In this document: piece after piece, positions 23,001 through 33,518 of the stretch | Numbering within the stretch: the first letter of the stretch is position 1 | How the letters are laid out: the number at the start of each line of letters is the position of its first letter | From: an uncultured bacterium | GTDB taxonomy: Bacteria; Patescibacteriota; Gracilibacteria; Absconditabacterales; Absconditicoccaceae | NCBI GenBank assembly: GCA_947168815.1 | Contig: CAMVNG010000001.1 | Location: 248,001-312,000 of the forward strand | Reading direction: 5' to 3' | Length of the DNA: 64,000 nt | Program-made: the position numbers and the translations under genes | The notes under the pieces: generated by a model | Database searches by the model: none | Seen by the model: only the letters and a program-made list of their open reading frames with translations | What the model was told of the DNA's origin: nothing

Positions 23001-24188
23001 ATGTCTAAGAGCTTACATAATTACCCAGATCCTAAAGGACTTATTGAAAAATGGTGAGGTGATGCCTTCAGACTTTACACATTATCTTCTCCAGTAGTAA
23101 GAGCAGAACCTATGAAATTCTCTGAAAAAGGAGTAGAGCAAATGTTTAAAGATTTCAACATTCCTCTAGAAAATGTATATAAGTTCTTTGAAACCTATGC
23201 TAAAATCGATTGATGGAAAACAGATTGAACTGAAGTTCATCTCATAAGACATGCAGATGCTACTTCACAAGACCATGATGCAGAATTAACAGAAGATGGT
23301 ATAAAAATGCTTAATTCTGAAGAAACTCGTGAAAAAATAGTAAGATTAAATCCTGATATTATTATTCATACTCCATTACTAAGAAGTAAACAAACTGCTG
23401 AAATTCTTAGAAATATTCTTAAAGAAACAACATGAAAAGCTGTTGATCTTCAACAAATTAGACCAGACAACAGCCAAGATGCTTCTAAGAGTTATATGAA
23501 AAAATTATATGATGAAGTATTAAGAGAACATCAAGGACAAAAAATATTAATCGTAGGACATGCATATACCTTAAGAACACTTTGGGAAATTCTCTATGAC
23601 AATAATCAAGAAGACTATACTTATAATGAAGTTGAAAGAGAAGTTGGATTAAAACCATTAGAAATTATCAAACTTCCAACTTACCAAATAGCAAATGAAC
23701 TAGATAAATGGATATTAGCGGAATTAAATCAAACCCTTAAAAATGTAGACGAAGCACTTTCTCGTTGTGAAATCGATGCTGCAATTAAAAGCTGAATTGA
23801 TTTTGTAGAAAAACTTACTAATTGGTATCTTAGAAGAAGTAGAAGAAGATTCCGAGGAAGCGAAATGACTACAGATAAATTCTCTGCATACTCAACACTC
23901 TTTGAAGTGCTTAGAACATATCTTAAAATTATGGCTCCATTTACACCATTCATCACAGAAGAAATCTGGCAAAAACTAAATGGATTCATCGAATGAAAAG
24001 ATGCAAATATTAAATCAGATTCTCTCCATCTAAAAATGTGGCCTTTTGCAAATGAAAAATATATTGATGCTCAACTTATGGAAGAAATTACAACTGTAAG
24101 AAAAGCAATCAAGCTTGCACTCTTTATTAGATCAAAGAATAAGATTGCTGTAAAGCAACCACTTCAATCATTACAACTTAAAATATAA
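20019..24188 (+). CDS. ileS: Isoleucyl-tRNA synthetase with inserted Nudix and two histidine-phosphatase domains
   Basis: 1389 aa in one frame. The IleRS core is intact: HYGH (HIGH) in [28 protein letters not shown] of the CP1 editing domain (W ~378), [42 protein letters not shown] and the anticodon-binding bundle ([13 protein letters not shown]). Three insertions: (1) ~207-370, a Nudix domain with a perfect box [17 protein letters not shown] followed by KEEIGV; (2) ~655-890, a histidine phosphatase with LRHGKTDFN (His ~667), SPLQRSWQT and ATHND; (3) ~1070-1222, a second one with LIRHADAT (His ~1078), [11 protein letters not shown] and VGHAYTL. Without them it is ~835 aa, and it ends right after the anticodon domain, lacking the usual long C-terminal extension. 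It overlaps sufC by one base (TAATG). Confidence 0.93.
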
Positions 24189-24901
24189 TGCTAAAAATCG
24201 ATAATCTTTCAGTTCATATATGAGAAAAGGAAATTCTTAATGGAATTTCCTTTGATTTTGAGAAAGGAAAGAATTATTGTATTCTTTGAAAAAACGGTTC
24301 AGGAAAATCTTCTCTAGCAATGACTATTGCTTGAAATCCTAAATACGAAATTAGTAGTTGAGATATCCTTCTTAACTGAGAATCATTAAAAAATCTTAGT
24401 GTTGACGAAAGGAGCAAAAAAGGAATTTTTCTCTCATTTCAAAATATTCCAGAAATCCCTTGAGTAAAACTCTTTGAATTCTTAAAAGCGATTTATGATA
24501 TCAGGCAAGAGAAACCAATTTCTTTTATGTGATTTAAAAAAATCATTGAACCACTTGTTGAAGAATTAGAAATCGATAAATCATTTCTTCGAAGAGACTT
24601 AAATGTGGGATTCAGTTGAGGAGAAAAAAGAAAAATAGAAGTACTTCAAATAAGACTACTAAATCCCTCTATCATCATCCTAGATGAAATAGATAGTGGA
24701 TTAGACGTAAATGCCGTAAAACAAGTTTCAACATTACTAAAAAAAATAAATAGTACTGAAAATACCTTCATCATTATTACTCATCTATTTGAGATGCTAG
24801 AAGGACTTCCAATTGAACAAGTTCTTATAATTGAAAATTGAAAATTAAAAGAAACATGAGATGAAAATCTCATGAACAAAATAAAAAAAGAGGGGTTCTA
24901 G
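24188..24901 (+). CDS. sufC: Fe-S assembly ATPase SufC
   Basis: 237 aa. ABC ATPase with Walker A LGKNGSGKSSLA, the Suf-specific stretch IPGVKLFEFLKAIYD, ABC signature GFSGGEKRKIEVLQ and Walker B IIILDEIDSGLDVNAV. It powers the SufBCD scaffold for cluster assembly. Translationally coupled to ileS by a 1-nt overlap. sufB lies 6 kb away on the other strand, and no sufD or sufS is seen in the window. Confidence 0.93.
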
Positions 24902-26007
24902 ACTACTCTATTATACCTTCATCAGTATCAAATACTTCCGATTTCTGACCTTAAACGGAAGTATTTTTGATATTTTTCTGGATCTGAATATTCAAAACGC
25001 TCAATATATCAATCAATAGCCTCCCATGATCCCCAACTTCACTCTTGCACGTCAATAGTATTGGTAATAGGAATTACACATCATGAATTTAACTTAATAT
25101 AAGTAACAGAAAAAGCATCATGAGCTCAATATGCACCCTTCAAATCATCATGCATACAATTAACATATGGTACTCTAGTATGTTTTTCAAGTTCTGCATC
25201 CGTCAATGATTTTAATCCCTTCTCCACTCAAACAACAACTCAATAAGGTCTTCAAAATAAAGAACCAATAATTTCCCAAAGTTCATTCATTGCATGTAAA
25301 ATTTTCTCATTTTCTCATTGATCTAAAACCTCTTTTAAAAGATATTTAGAATTATCCTGAACATGTTTATAATCCATTAAAGCTCAATCAACAGATATTT
25401 TAAGAGGTCATCTAGAAGAAAGATAATTATTATAATTCGCATAAGTATTATCAGTACATAACTTAGTAAGATACTGATTGAAATACTCTTCTGATATTGG
25501 AAGGTTTATTTTTTTAGCTAAAGTCAAAGAAGAATCATTCATCTCTACCTTCTCTCCTTCCAAATACATAACCTTTAATGTTTGTAAACTTCATCAATCT
25601 CTAGGATTCTTATAAGGAATAGGATAAATATTTAACTGTCCCTCCCTAGAAAAATCAATAATTCTTCAAGGCTTTGTTGATTCATCCTTAATAAAAAAAT
25701 GAGCAGCATGCATTCAACTATTTTTCCATACCAATAATTCACATCAAAGAGAAACTTTTTTCATATCAAATCCGAGTTCCTTGAGTTTCATCAATGCCAA
25801 TAAAGTAACATCAACACAGCTTCACATAAAACAGGTCTCTCATGATTCTTGTATCTCAGAAATTGTTCTCCTTCCTAATTTTGATCTAATATCTTCATTA
25901 GACCATTTATCTTTTTTCAACCAAGAATAAATCTCTTTCAAAATGAGTGCCAAATCATGGCTTCACAGCACTTCATTCTCTTTTGGTTGAAATGATAAAT
26001 TCTCCAT
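24898..26007 (-). CDS. Putative transglutaminase/papain-like fold protein
   Basis: 369 aa, cytoplasmic. Residues ~60-130 hold a possible Cys-His-Asp set: ETCFMGSCVDVTLLALMKLK (Cys), GMHAAHFFIKDE (His), RIIDFSREG (Asp), in the order and spacing seen in transglutaminase-like proteins. The C-terminal half has no recognised fold. The family match is by motif order only. The stop codon overlaps sufC's TAG on the opposite strand (CTAG palindrome), and its last ~25 codons contain sufC's terminator. Confidence 0.6.
24932..24967 (+). terminator. sufC terminator lying inside the convergent gene
   Basis: ATACTTCCG (24932-24940) pairs with CGGAAGTAT (24955-24963), followed by a T-run. It lies within the last codons of the minus-strand gene 24898-26007. 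Confidence 0.75.
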
Positions 26008-26075
26008 TAAAATCTTAGGTATAAAACTAAATATCTTATACTATTCTTTATTTAAAAAATCAAGAGTCATTTAGA

Positions 26076-26307
26076 AGAAAAAAGGAGCACCCTACAACGA
26101 GAATGCTCCACAATACAAAGGAGAAATAAAGATACACAAGGAATATTACCTCTTACTTTTCGCTCGCCACTACTAAGTAGCATCTAAATTTCATTTGAAC
26201 ACTTTATAGAATCTATGGATCAACGTGTATTTGCCACTCCCCAAAGCTTATCGCAGCTTATCACGCCATGTATTCAAATAGTTTGAAACAAACTCCCTAT
26301 GTAAAAC
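26076..26307 (-). ncRNA. Small RNA resembling 23S rRNA 5' domain, with own promoter and terminator
   Basis: Read on the minus strand it contains GGCGTGATAAGCTGCGATAA, then GCTTTGGGGAG, then TTGATCCATAGATTC, and further on CTTAGTAGTGGCGAGCGAAA. These follow, in order, conserved blocks of bacterial 23S rRNA domain I (about E. coli 50-280). The part between the third block and the last is much shorter than in 23S and nothing 23S-like follows. The transcript ends at a hairpin GGAGCA/TGCTCC (26084-26089, 26104-26109) with a T-run. It may be a decayed rRNA fragment or a functional rRNA mimic. No ORF fits the region. Confidence 0.7.
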
Positions 26308-26313
26308 AACAAT

Positions 26314-26342
26314 ACTATACAGAAAGACTCGAATAAATACAA
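26314..26342 (-). promoter_or_regulatory. promoter of the 23S-like small RNA
   Basis: Minus strand: TTGTAT (26342-26337), exactly 17 nt, TATAGT (26319-26314). Transcription would start near 26307. The remaining 100 nt to aqp (26345-26448) is AT-rich and holds no ORF. Confidence 0.75.
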
Positions 26343-26448
26343 GTATTAATGTTAAAAAAACGTCAAGTATCTTTTTTAAAATTAAGATTTGATTTTTTAA
26401 TGAAAGTAGATATTTAACTAGTATCTTTATTTTTTACCAACCTAAAAC

Positions 26449-27111
26449 ATGAAAAAATATATCGCTGAATGTTTAGGAACAATGATTCTAGTAATTTTCT
26501 GATGTTGAGTTGCTGTTCGAACAGGAGTAGATATTGTTGCAACAGCTCTAGCATTCTGACTAGTAATCGTAGCTCTAGCTTATGCAATCGGACCTATCTC
26601 TGGATGCCATGTAAATCCAGCTGTAAGTCTATGAGTTTGGCTTAGCTGAGGAATGAAAACAAAAGATTTTTGATATTATGTTCTCGCTCAATTCATCTGA
26701 GGTATTCTTTGAGCAGCTATCCTAGGTTTCTTATTATGATGATATTCAATCTTAGGTTCAAATAGTCTAGATTGAGTATTTGGAAACGTATGGGTTGGAC
26801 TTCTAGCAGAAATAATCCTAACATTTGTATTTGTATATGCAGTATTAGGAGTAACTTCAAAAGAAGAATTTAGTCCAGTTGCATGATTAGTAATATGAGG
26901 AGCTTTAATTCTCGTACATCTACTCTGACTTTGATTAACTTGAACATCAGTAAATCCTGCAAGAAGTTTTTGACCAGCATTATTTGAATGACGAGAAAGT
27001 CTAAAAATAGTATGGATTTTCATCATTGCTCCATTAATCTGATGATGATTAGCTGCATTAGCTTTCAATTTCTTAAACAAAGAATCAAAAAAGAGAAGAT
27101 TCTGACACTAA
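26449..27111 (+). CDS. Aquaporin (MIP family channel)
   Basis: 220 aa, six TM helices. Both half-helix loops are present: SGCHVNPAVSLG (NPA ~55) and GTSVNPARSFGPA (NPA ~169, with the selectivity-filter Arg). The loop-B Cys-His replaces the usual Gly-His. Water is the likely substrate (AqpZ-like), with glycerol less likely. Nearly every membrane glycine is TGA, so the gene vanishes under the standard code. Confidence 0.92.
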
Positions 27112-27138
27112 AATAGATGTATTTTCAAAAAGACAAAG

Positions 27139-27169
27139 CGAGAGTTTTCAAAAAGACTCTCGTTTTTTT
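27139..27169 (+). terminator. aquaporin terminator
   Basis: CGAGAGT (27139-27145) pairs with ACTCTCG (27156-27162), followed by seven T. Confidence 0.85.
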
Positions 27170-27267
27170 AACTCAAAATTTTCCCATAAACTTTCATCTC
27201 ACATATTTGACAAATATTATTTTTACTATATAATATGTGTAAGGATTTTATATTATAGCGTTATTTT

Positions 27268-29709
27268 ATGAAACAAAAATTATCAATTACATTAGGTACT
27301 ATCATGTTCACCATTCTAGTTACCTCACTTGCATTAGCTGAATATTCACAAGAAGTAAAAAATGCCTACAATTGGGCTTTCTCATACAAAATTACTACCC
27401 AACCAACAATAGATGATGCAAGACTAGATCAAGAAATAACAAGACAAGCAATGGCTAAAATGATTGTAAATTTTTCTAAAAACTTTTCACAAAGAACACT
27501 TGATGAAAGTAAGTCTTGTACTTTCATTGATAATGATATCACAGACGATTTAGTACCATATGTAAAACAAGCGTGTCAATTAGGACTTATGTGACAAAAT
27601 ACAAATATCTTTAAACCTCGTGATTCTGTTACTAAAGCTCAATTTGCAACAATGATATCTAGAAGTATTTGGTGAAATAAATATGAAGGTTCTGAACCAT
27701 ATTATATAGCACATATGGCAGCACTTCAAGAGGCTGGAATCTTAGATAATACCCCTAATCCAGAAAAAGAAAACATGACAAGAGCTAACGTTCTTCTAGC
27801 ATTACAAAAAGCAACAAACATTTCTTGAAAAAGTGCACTTGCTCTAGAAGAAAATAAATGATTCAGCAATTTCTTTGATCCAGAAATTGAAGCACTTATG
27901 AGTAATAAAGAGTTAACAGAAGAACAAAAAAAAGCAATCAGACAAACGCTATTAGATAATGAAAATACTTTCTTAGAAATCGAAGATTTATTAACTTCTA
28001 GTATAGAAGATGATGATTTCACTTTAGATGACGTTAAAGCTAATAAATATATTAAAGCAACAGAGAATATAAAAAATACTATCTTACCAAAATATATTTC
28101 AACTATTAAATCGATTTATAATGGATTATGAGTTGATGTAGAAAAGCAAGATAAATACACAGCAGGAGAAAAGATTAAAGAAATAGAAAAAATGTGAAAT
28201 GCTCTTACAGATTATTTAGATACAAGCGTAGAAGTTCTTAATTTCTTTAGATGAATTTATAAAACAGTTAAAATTGGAGAAGACTGAGATTTTATCTTCG
28301 ATAATGAGGAAATTGAGAATCAAATAAAATCAAAAGCAGAAGAACTAAACAAAAAATGGGAAGATATTAAAGACAAATTCGAACAAGCAACTGAGGATTA
28401 TACAGAGTATTTATCTGAATATCAGGAAAATAATCAATATCGATCTGTATATTCATCTATTCTCAATGATGAGATTGGTGATTATATCCTTGACTATAAT
28501 CCTAATGAAGCAGTATTTAAAAACTGAGTTTATACACGAAGTGATGGAGTTACTTATAAAGGAGAAATCAGCAATAATAAATTCCATGGTAGAGGAATCT
28601 TAACATTTGAAAACTGAAGTTATTACTCATGAGAATTCAAAAACCATTATTATGATGGATACTGAGAATTTAAAGATGATAATTACTATTTCATTTGATA
28701 CCTTAAAAAATGAGAACCAGAATGAACCTGATTCCTAAAAGAAAATGATGAAACCTATTCATGATCATTTAAAGATGGTCAAAAACATGGTTATGGAGAA
28801 TTCACAACACCTGAATATACTTTCAAAGGAATCTGGAATAACGACAAAATGAAAGAAGGAATTATAACAAGCCAAATTGGATACACTTATAGTTGAGGAT
28901 TCAATCAATGAACAATGGATGGATATGGAATCTTAACTTTACCAACTGGAGAAACATACGAAGGATTCTTTGAAGATTGAGAAGCTAATTGATTATGAAC
29001 ATTAACAACTAAAGCATGAGAAAAATATTCTGGAGGATGGGAGAAAGGTTTCCTATCTTGAGAAAATCTCTACTTCTGAGCATGAAAACTAGTCTATGGT
29101 AAAGACATTATTATTACTGAAAATCAATGGAATAATACCATTATTATCAGTGATGGAAAAGATAACTTAACTATTATGAATAAAAATGTTTGAGCAACAG
29201 AAAGCTGAACATGAAAAGAATCTTATGGTTCATTCTTTAAATATGGAAACAATACTCCATTCTCATCAAGTTCAATCAATGAAGATGCCAAAAAATTCCA
29301 AACTACAACAACAGGAACTTGGAAAGAAAAAGAACAATGACCTTGTCCTAATGGATTCCATATTCCAACAAGACAAGAATGGACTTGGGTAATCAACCTC
29401 TTCGATTTAAAAAATCAATTTGATGAAGGTACAGCATGACGAGTTCCATGAGAAACAACAAATAAATTCTCAAGCTCATTACAACTCCCATATAGTGGTA
29501 TACGTTATATTCACGGTGATGAGAATGAAATTACCGACCAAGAATCACAAAATGATGAAAATAAATTATGATATTATTGGACATCAGATAATTACTATAT
29601 GTACTTCTCAAATATGAAAAATAAAGATTGAGAAACTCGTTGATGATTCTGATTCTCAAATAATACAAATAAATGACAAGCCGTATCAATTCGTTGTTTT
29701 AAAAACTAA
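27268..29709 (+). CDS. Surface protein with SLH-like, MORN-repeat and FISUMP domains
   Basis: 813 aa. A signal peptide (SITLGTIMFTILVTSLALA) is followed by an SLH-like region (~25-190; EITRQAMAKMIVNFS, DSVTKAQFATMISRS), a charged helical stalk (~200-420), about seven MORN repeats (~430-610; e.g. YKGEISNNKFHGRGILTFEN, YEGFFEDGEANGLGTL), and a C-terminal FISUMP-type domain (CPNGFHIPTRQEWTWVI, ending AVSIRCFKN). SLH domains anchor to the cell wall; FISUMP domains are known from Bacteroidetes and Fibrobacter surface proteins. The combination suggests a long, wall-anchored adhesin or scaffold. The 155-aa gene follows 30 nt later. Confidence 0.85.
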
Positions 29710-29739
29710 ATATTTTTTATCCTCTAGCAGCTTTACAAA

Positions 29740-30207
29740 ATGAAAGAAAAACTTCAAACAAAAGAATCTTCTAATATTCTAAAACAAAAAATAGAAAGCT
29801 TTAAAGAAAAATCTTCTGCTCGCATAACTAACCTACTATGAAAAGAAGAATCAGAAATAAAACCAAATCATTTTAATTCTTTCATGGATAATTTTTCACA
29901 ACTTACACTAGAAGATAAAATATTAATTACAGCTTTTCTATGAGATTATCTTGAACATCTTTCAGATGGAAGTTATCCTTATGAAATGCTAACAGAAAAT
30001 CTAAAACAGCAATTTGAAAATAATAATTCAGATGCAATTAATAACATTCTCAATCTTATTATTAATAAAGATATCTTTAAAGAAGATTGAGATGATTTCT
30101 ATTTAGCAATGCATCAATCTATTGGAGAAGGAAAACAAACTCATAATGAAAAAGAAATTGAAAAAATAGAAAATAATGCCGTAAAAACAGTACTAGAAGC
30201 AGCATAG
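29740..30207 (+). CDS. Hypothetical acidic helical protein
   Basis: 155 aa, soluble and almost all helix (LKQKIESFKEKSSARITNLL at the start, KEIEKIENNAVKTVLEAA at the end). Not recognised. It uses TGA glycines. It follows the SLH/MORN/FISUMP gene by 30 nt and may be co-transcribed. Confidence 0.65.
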
Positions 30208-30228
30208 AACATAATTAGCAATTTAAAC

Positions 30229-30256
30229 TTGACATATTAAAAAAGAAAGATATAAG
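30229..30256 (+). promoter_or_regulatory. consensus promoter of the 30284 gene
   Basis: Perfect TTGACA (30229-30234), 16-nt spacer, TATAAG (30251-30256), 27 nt before the ATG. Confidence 0.8.
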
Positions 30257-30283
30257 AAGAAAAACTAAAAAAACAAAAAGAAA

Positions 30284-30583
30284 ATGATAAGGTATTACAA
30301 AACAAAATTAGGATCAAAATTGTGTTATGCAATTTCCCTAGTACTTATTATCTTCGGCATGATAGTATTTTCTGTATCAATTACCGGAGATTCACCTAAA
30401 TGTATGTCTATCGTCCATGACTTTTTTTCCTACCTTCCAGATGACGGAATCATCCTTTCTGCATGCGTAATTTTAAGCGCAATCGCATTAACATTGATTC
30501 CATGGCTCCTGGCATGGTTCCTCATAAAGAAAGGATCAAAACTGGATAAAGAAGCTCATCGTCTCAAACGAGAAAAACTCTAG
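30284..30583 (+). CDS. Small two-TM membrane protein, TGA-free gene
   Basis: 99 aa. Two hydrophobic helices (AISLVLIIFGMIVFSVSI and the segment CVILSAIALTLIPWLLAWFL) joined by a short extracytoplasmic loop, with a Lys/Arg-rich C-terminal tail inside. Family not recognised. All five glycines are GGN and there is no TGA; it uses unusually many C-ending codons (ATC, GTC, TAC, GAC) for this window. It has a near-perfect promoter and a terminator overlapping its stop codon, making it a self-contained cassette like those at 5838, 6395 and 33519. Confidence 0.75.
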   Translation: MIRYYKTKLGSKLCYAISLVLIIFGMIVFSVSITGDSPKCMSIVHDFFSYLPDDGIILSACVILSAIALTLIPWLLAWFLIKKGSKLDKEAHRLKREKL

Positions 30584-30600
30584 GAATAACTAGAGTTTTT
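30573..30600. terminator. bidirectional terminator between the 30284 gene and sufB
   Basis: AAAAACTCTA (30573-30582) pairs with TAGAGTTTTT (30591-30600). It includes the stop codon of the 30284 gene and ends 2 nt before the sufB stop. Confidence 0.8.
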
Positions 30601-30602
30601 TC

Positions 30603-31976
30603 TTATCCAACACTTCCTTCCATTTCTAATTCAATCAAACGATTCAATTCTCATGCATATTCTAATGGCAATTGTTTAACAACAGATGAAACAAAACCAT
30701 TAACAAGAAGTGACATCGCTTTTTCTTCAGAAATTCACTTACTCATCAAATAAAAAAGTTGAAGTTCATCTACCTTACCTGCAGACGCTTCATGAGAAAT
30801 TAAAGCAGAAGATTCATTACAATCAATAAATGGAATCGTTCTTGAAACAGATTCCTCATCTAAAATTAAAGCATCACACTTAACAGCACTAACAGCCCCC
30901 TCTGCTCACTCTGCTACTTTAACTAAACCTCTATACGTATTAATACCCCCTTGAAGAGAAATTGATTTAGAAACAATATTAGAACTCGTATTTTTTCAAA
31001 GATGAATAACTTTTGCACCTACATCTTGATCTTGACCTTTAGATGCCATAACAACAGATAAATTATCTGATTTAGCACCTTCTCCCTTCAACACAGAACA
31101 TGGATAAAGCATCGTAGCTCAAGAACCAAGATTTCCACCTATCCATTCCATTACTCAATAATCATCAACAAGAGCTCTTTTCGTATTCAAATTATAAGTA
31201 TTGGTAGACCAATTCTCTACCGAAGAATACCTCATTTTAGCTCTCTTCCCCACATAAATCTCAACACATCAAGCATGTAAAGAAAGCTGATTATATTTAG
31301 GAGCAGAACATCCTTCAATATACTGAGCTTCAGCCTCATCCTCCAAAATAATAATAGTATGTTCAAACTGAGCTCATGCTAAAGTATTCATACGAAAATA
31401 TGCCTGCAATGGCTGAGTTAACTTTACCCCCTTTGGAATAAAAACAAAACTTCATCAACTCCAAACAGCACCATGTAATGCAGCAAATTTATGATCTCTA
31501 GGAGGAACAACTTTCATAAAATGGTCTTTTACCAAATCTGGGTATTCTTTGATTGCATGTGATAAATCTTCAAAAATAATTCCTTGTTCCTTCCAAACTT
31601 CTTTAATCTTATGATAAATTGCAGTAGAATCAAATTGACCTCAAGATCAAGCCAAATATTTCGCCTCAGATTCAGGAATTCATAATTTCTCAAACGTAGA
31701 TTTTATTTCATCAGGCACCTTTTCCCAATCATTCACATAATCTTTTGAACCTGTCTTAGGTTTAGCATAATAAACTAATTTATCAAAATCCAAATCATGA
31801 ATCTTTGGACCATAATGAGGCATATCTAATTCATAAAATATTTTTAATGCCTCTAATCTCTTTTCTAACATCCACTCAGGCTCTTGCAAATCAGCAGAAA
31901 TTTTCTTAACGGTTTCCTCATTAAGTCACTGTAAAAAAACTTCATATTCAACATTATTTGCCTGATCTAAACTCAT
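30603..31976 (-). CDS. sufB: Fe-S cluster assembly protein SufB
   Basis: 457 aa. N-terminal [20 protein letters not shown] and YLAWSGGQFDS, beta-helix core ([39 protein letters not shown]), and the C-terminal functional block with [18 protein letters not shown] and [18 protein letters not shown]. Scaffold subunit that works with SufC (24188-24901). Read with TGA as Gly it is continuous and full length. It lies 22 nt downstream of dnaB on the same strand. Confidence 0.95.
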
Positions 31977-31998
31977 ACAAAAGTTCTATCAATTAAAA

Positions 31999-33354
31999 CT
32001 AATACGTCGCATCGTGAACTGCCTTTTCATCTCTTTGTGTAAATCTCATAATCTCTGGCTCAAAATGAAGCTCAACTTCTCAAACAGCTCAATTCCTGTT
32101 TTTTCTTATACATACATCTGTTGCTCATTTTCTATCAGTATCTGGATCATAATAATCTTCTCTATGAAGCATTAATACTGCATCAGCATCTTGTTCAATA
32201 GCTCCAGATTCTCTCAAATCTGAAAGCTGAGGTTTCTTATCAACCCTTTGCTCAACAGCACGAGAAAGCTGAGAAAGAGCCATAATAGGGACTCAAAGTT
32301 CTCTAGCAAGTTCTTTTAATCCTCTTGAAATTTCAGAGATTTCTTGCACCCTATTTCCAGCAAATGATGTTCAATGCATAAGCTGCAAGTAATCAATAAT
32401 CACAATATCAAGTCCTCACTTCTCTATCTTCAATTTTCTCAATTTTGATTTCAATTCAGGAACAGTCAATGCTCCCTTATCATCAATATAAATCTTAGCT
32501 TCTCAAAGCACTTCCATTGCATCTCACATTTTAGCAAAATCTTGATTATCCAATTCAGCTTTATTAATTTTATACATAGGGACACCTGAAACTTCTGACA
32601 TAATTCTATCAGCAATAGATTCAGAGCTCATTTCCAAAGAAATCATCACTGCAGATTTCTTTTGCTTTAAAGCAATATCAGTCAAAACATTTAATGCAAA
32701 AGAAGTCTTTCACATTGCTGGTCTTGCAGCCAAAATAATTAATTCTCCCGGTTTAAAACCAGTCAACATATTATCAATTCCAGGATATCCTGAATTTACC
32801 TTTTTCTCATTAAATTTATCAGGATTATCCACAATAGTCATATATTCCTCAACTCTTCCCTCTAATATTTGTCAAATAGAAATAATACTATCTCATGTTT
32901 GATGTTGAGTTAAATCAAAAATTCTTTTCTCAATTGAATCAAATATCTCTAAAGTATCTTTCTGCTCATACACATCACCAGAAATTCACTGACAAACTTT
33001 CAGAACTTGTCTAAGTAAAGATTTTTCTTTCACAATTTTGCTATATTCAGCACAAGGTTGTGTTGAAAATAAAAAAGCAGAAAGTTCATAAAGATAGTTT
33101 GTTCAACCAATAACATCAAGATTTCAGTTTTTATCCAATTGATCAGAAAGCGTAACAACATCAATTGTCTTTCTAGCTCCCCAAAGTTGCTGAATAGCTT
33201 CATAAATGAGCGAGAATTCTTTTTGATAAAAATCCTTATAACCTAATTGGTCACTATCATAAATCCACATAGTTTCATTATCAAGCAATACTCAACTTAT
33301 GACTCCTTTTTCAGCTTCAGTGTTATGTGGTGGCAAATTTACAGATTCAGGCAT
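31999..33354 (-). CDS. dnaB: Replicative DNA helicase
   Basis: 451 aa. N-terminal DnaB domain ([20 protein letters not shown]), RecA-like motor with Walker A ARPAMGKTSFALN, Walker [11 protein letters not shown], then [20 protein letters not shown] and the C-terminal arginine-finger block CIRKNRNGAVGEVELHF. Hexameric helicase at the fork. No intein was seen. Confidence 0.95.
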
Positions 33355-33387
33355 TTTCTTACTATGTAGAAATAAATTGACAATGAA

Positions 33388-33415
33388 ATTATAAAAAATA
33401 CGAGAACTATTTCAA
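33388..33415 (-). promoter_or_regulatory. promoter upstream of dnaB-sufB
   Basis: Minus strand TTGAAA (33415-33410), 16-nt spacer, perfect TATAAT (33393-33388), 33 nt upstream of the dnaB ATG. Confidence 0.75.
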
Positions 33416-33475
33416 GTGATTTTTCCAGTTCTTACCTAGGAACTTTTTTAACATTTTAACATTTTTTTAACAGTT

Positions 33476-33505
33476 AAAAAGAAGCAAAAAATTTTTCTGC
33501 TTCTT
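33476..33505 (-). terminator. terminator of the thymidylate-synthase-like gene
   Basis: AAGAAGCA (33479-33486) pairs with TGCTTCTT (33498-33505); on the minus strand the stem is followed by TTT. Confidence 0.75.
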
Positions 33506-33518
33506 TTTTAAATAATCT

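Noticed and set aside
20019-24188. IleRS insertions as an assembly chimera
   Set aside because: All three insertions are in frame, lie between well-aligned IleRS blocks at loop positions, and share the codon style (including TGA) of the core.
26076-26307. The small RNA as SRP RNA, RNase P RNA, 6S or tmRNA
   Set aside because: None of their conserved motifs are present, while several 23S domain I blocks occur in order.
26688-27080. 130-aa minus-strand ORF
   Set aside because: It lies wholly inside the aquaporin gene; it stays open because the TGA-rich membrane codons read as TCA on the other strand.
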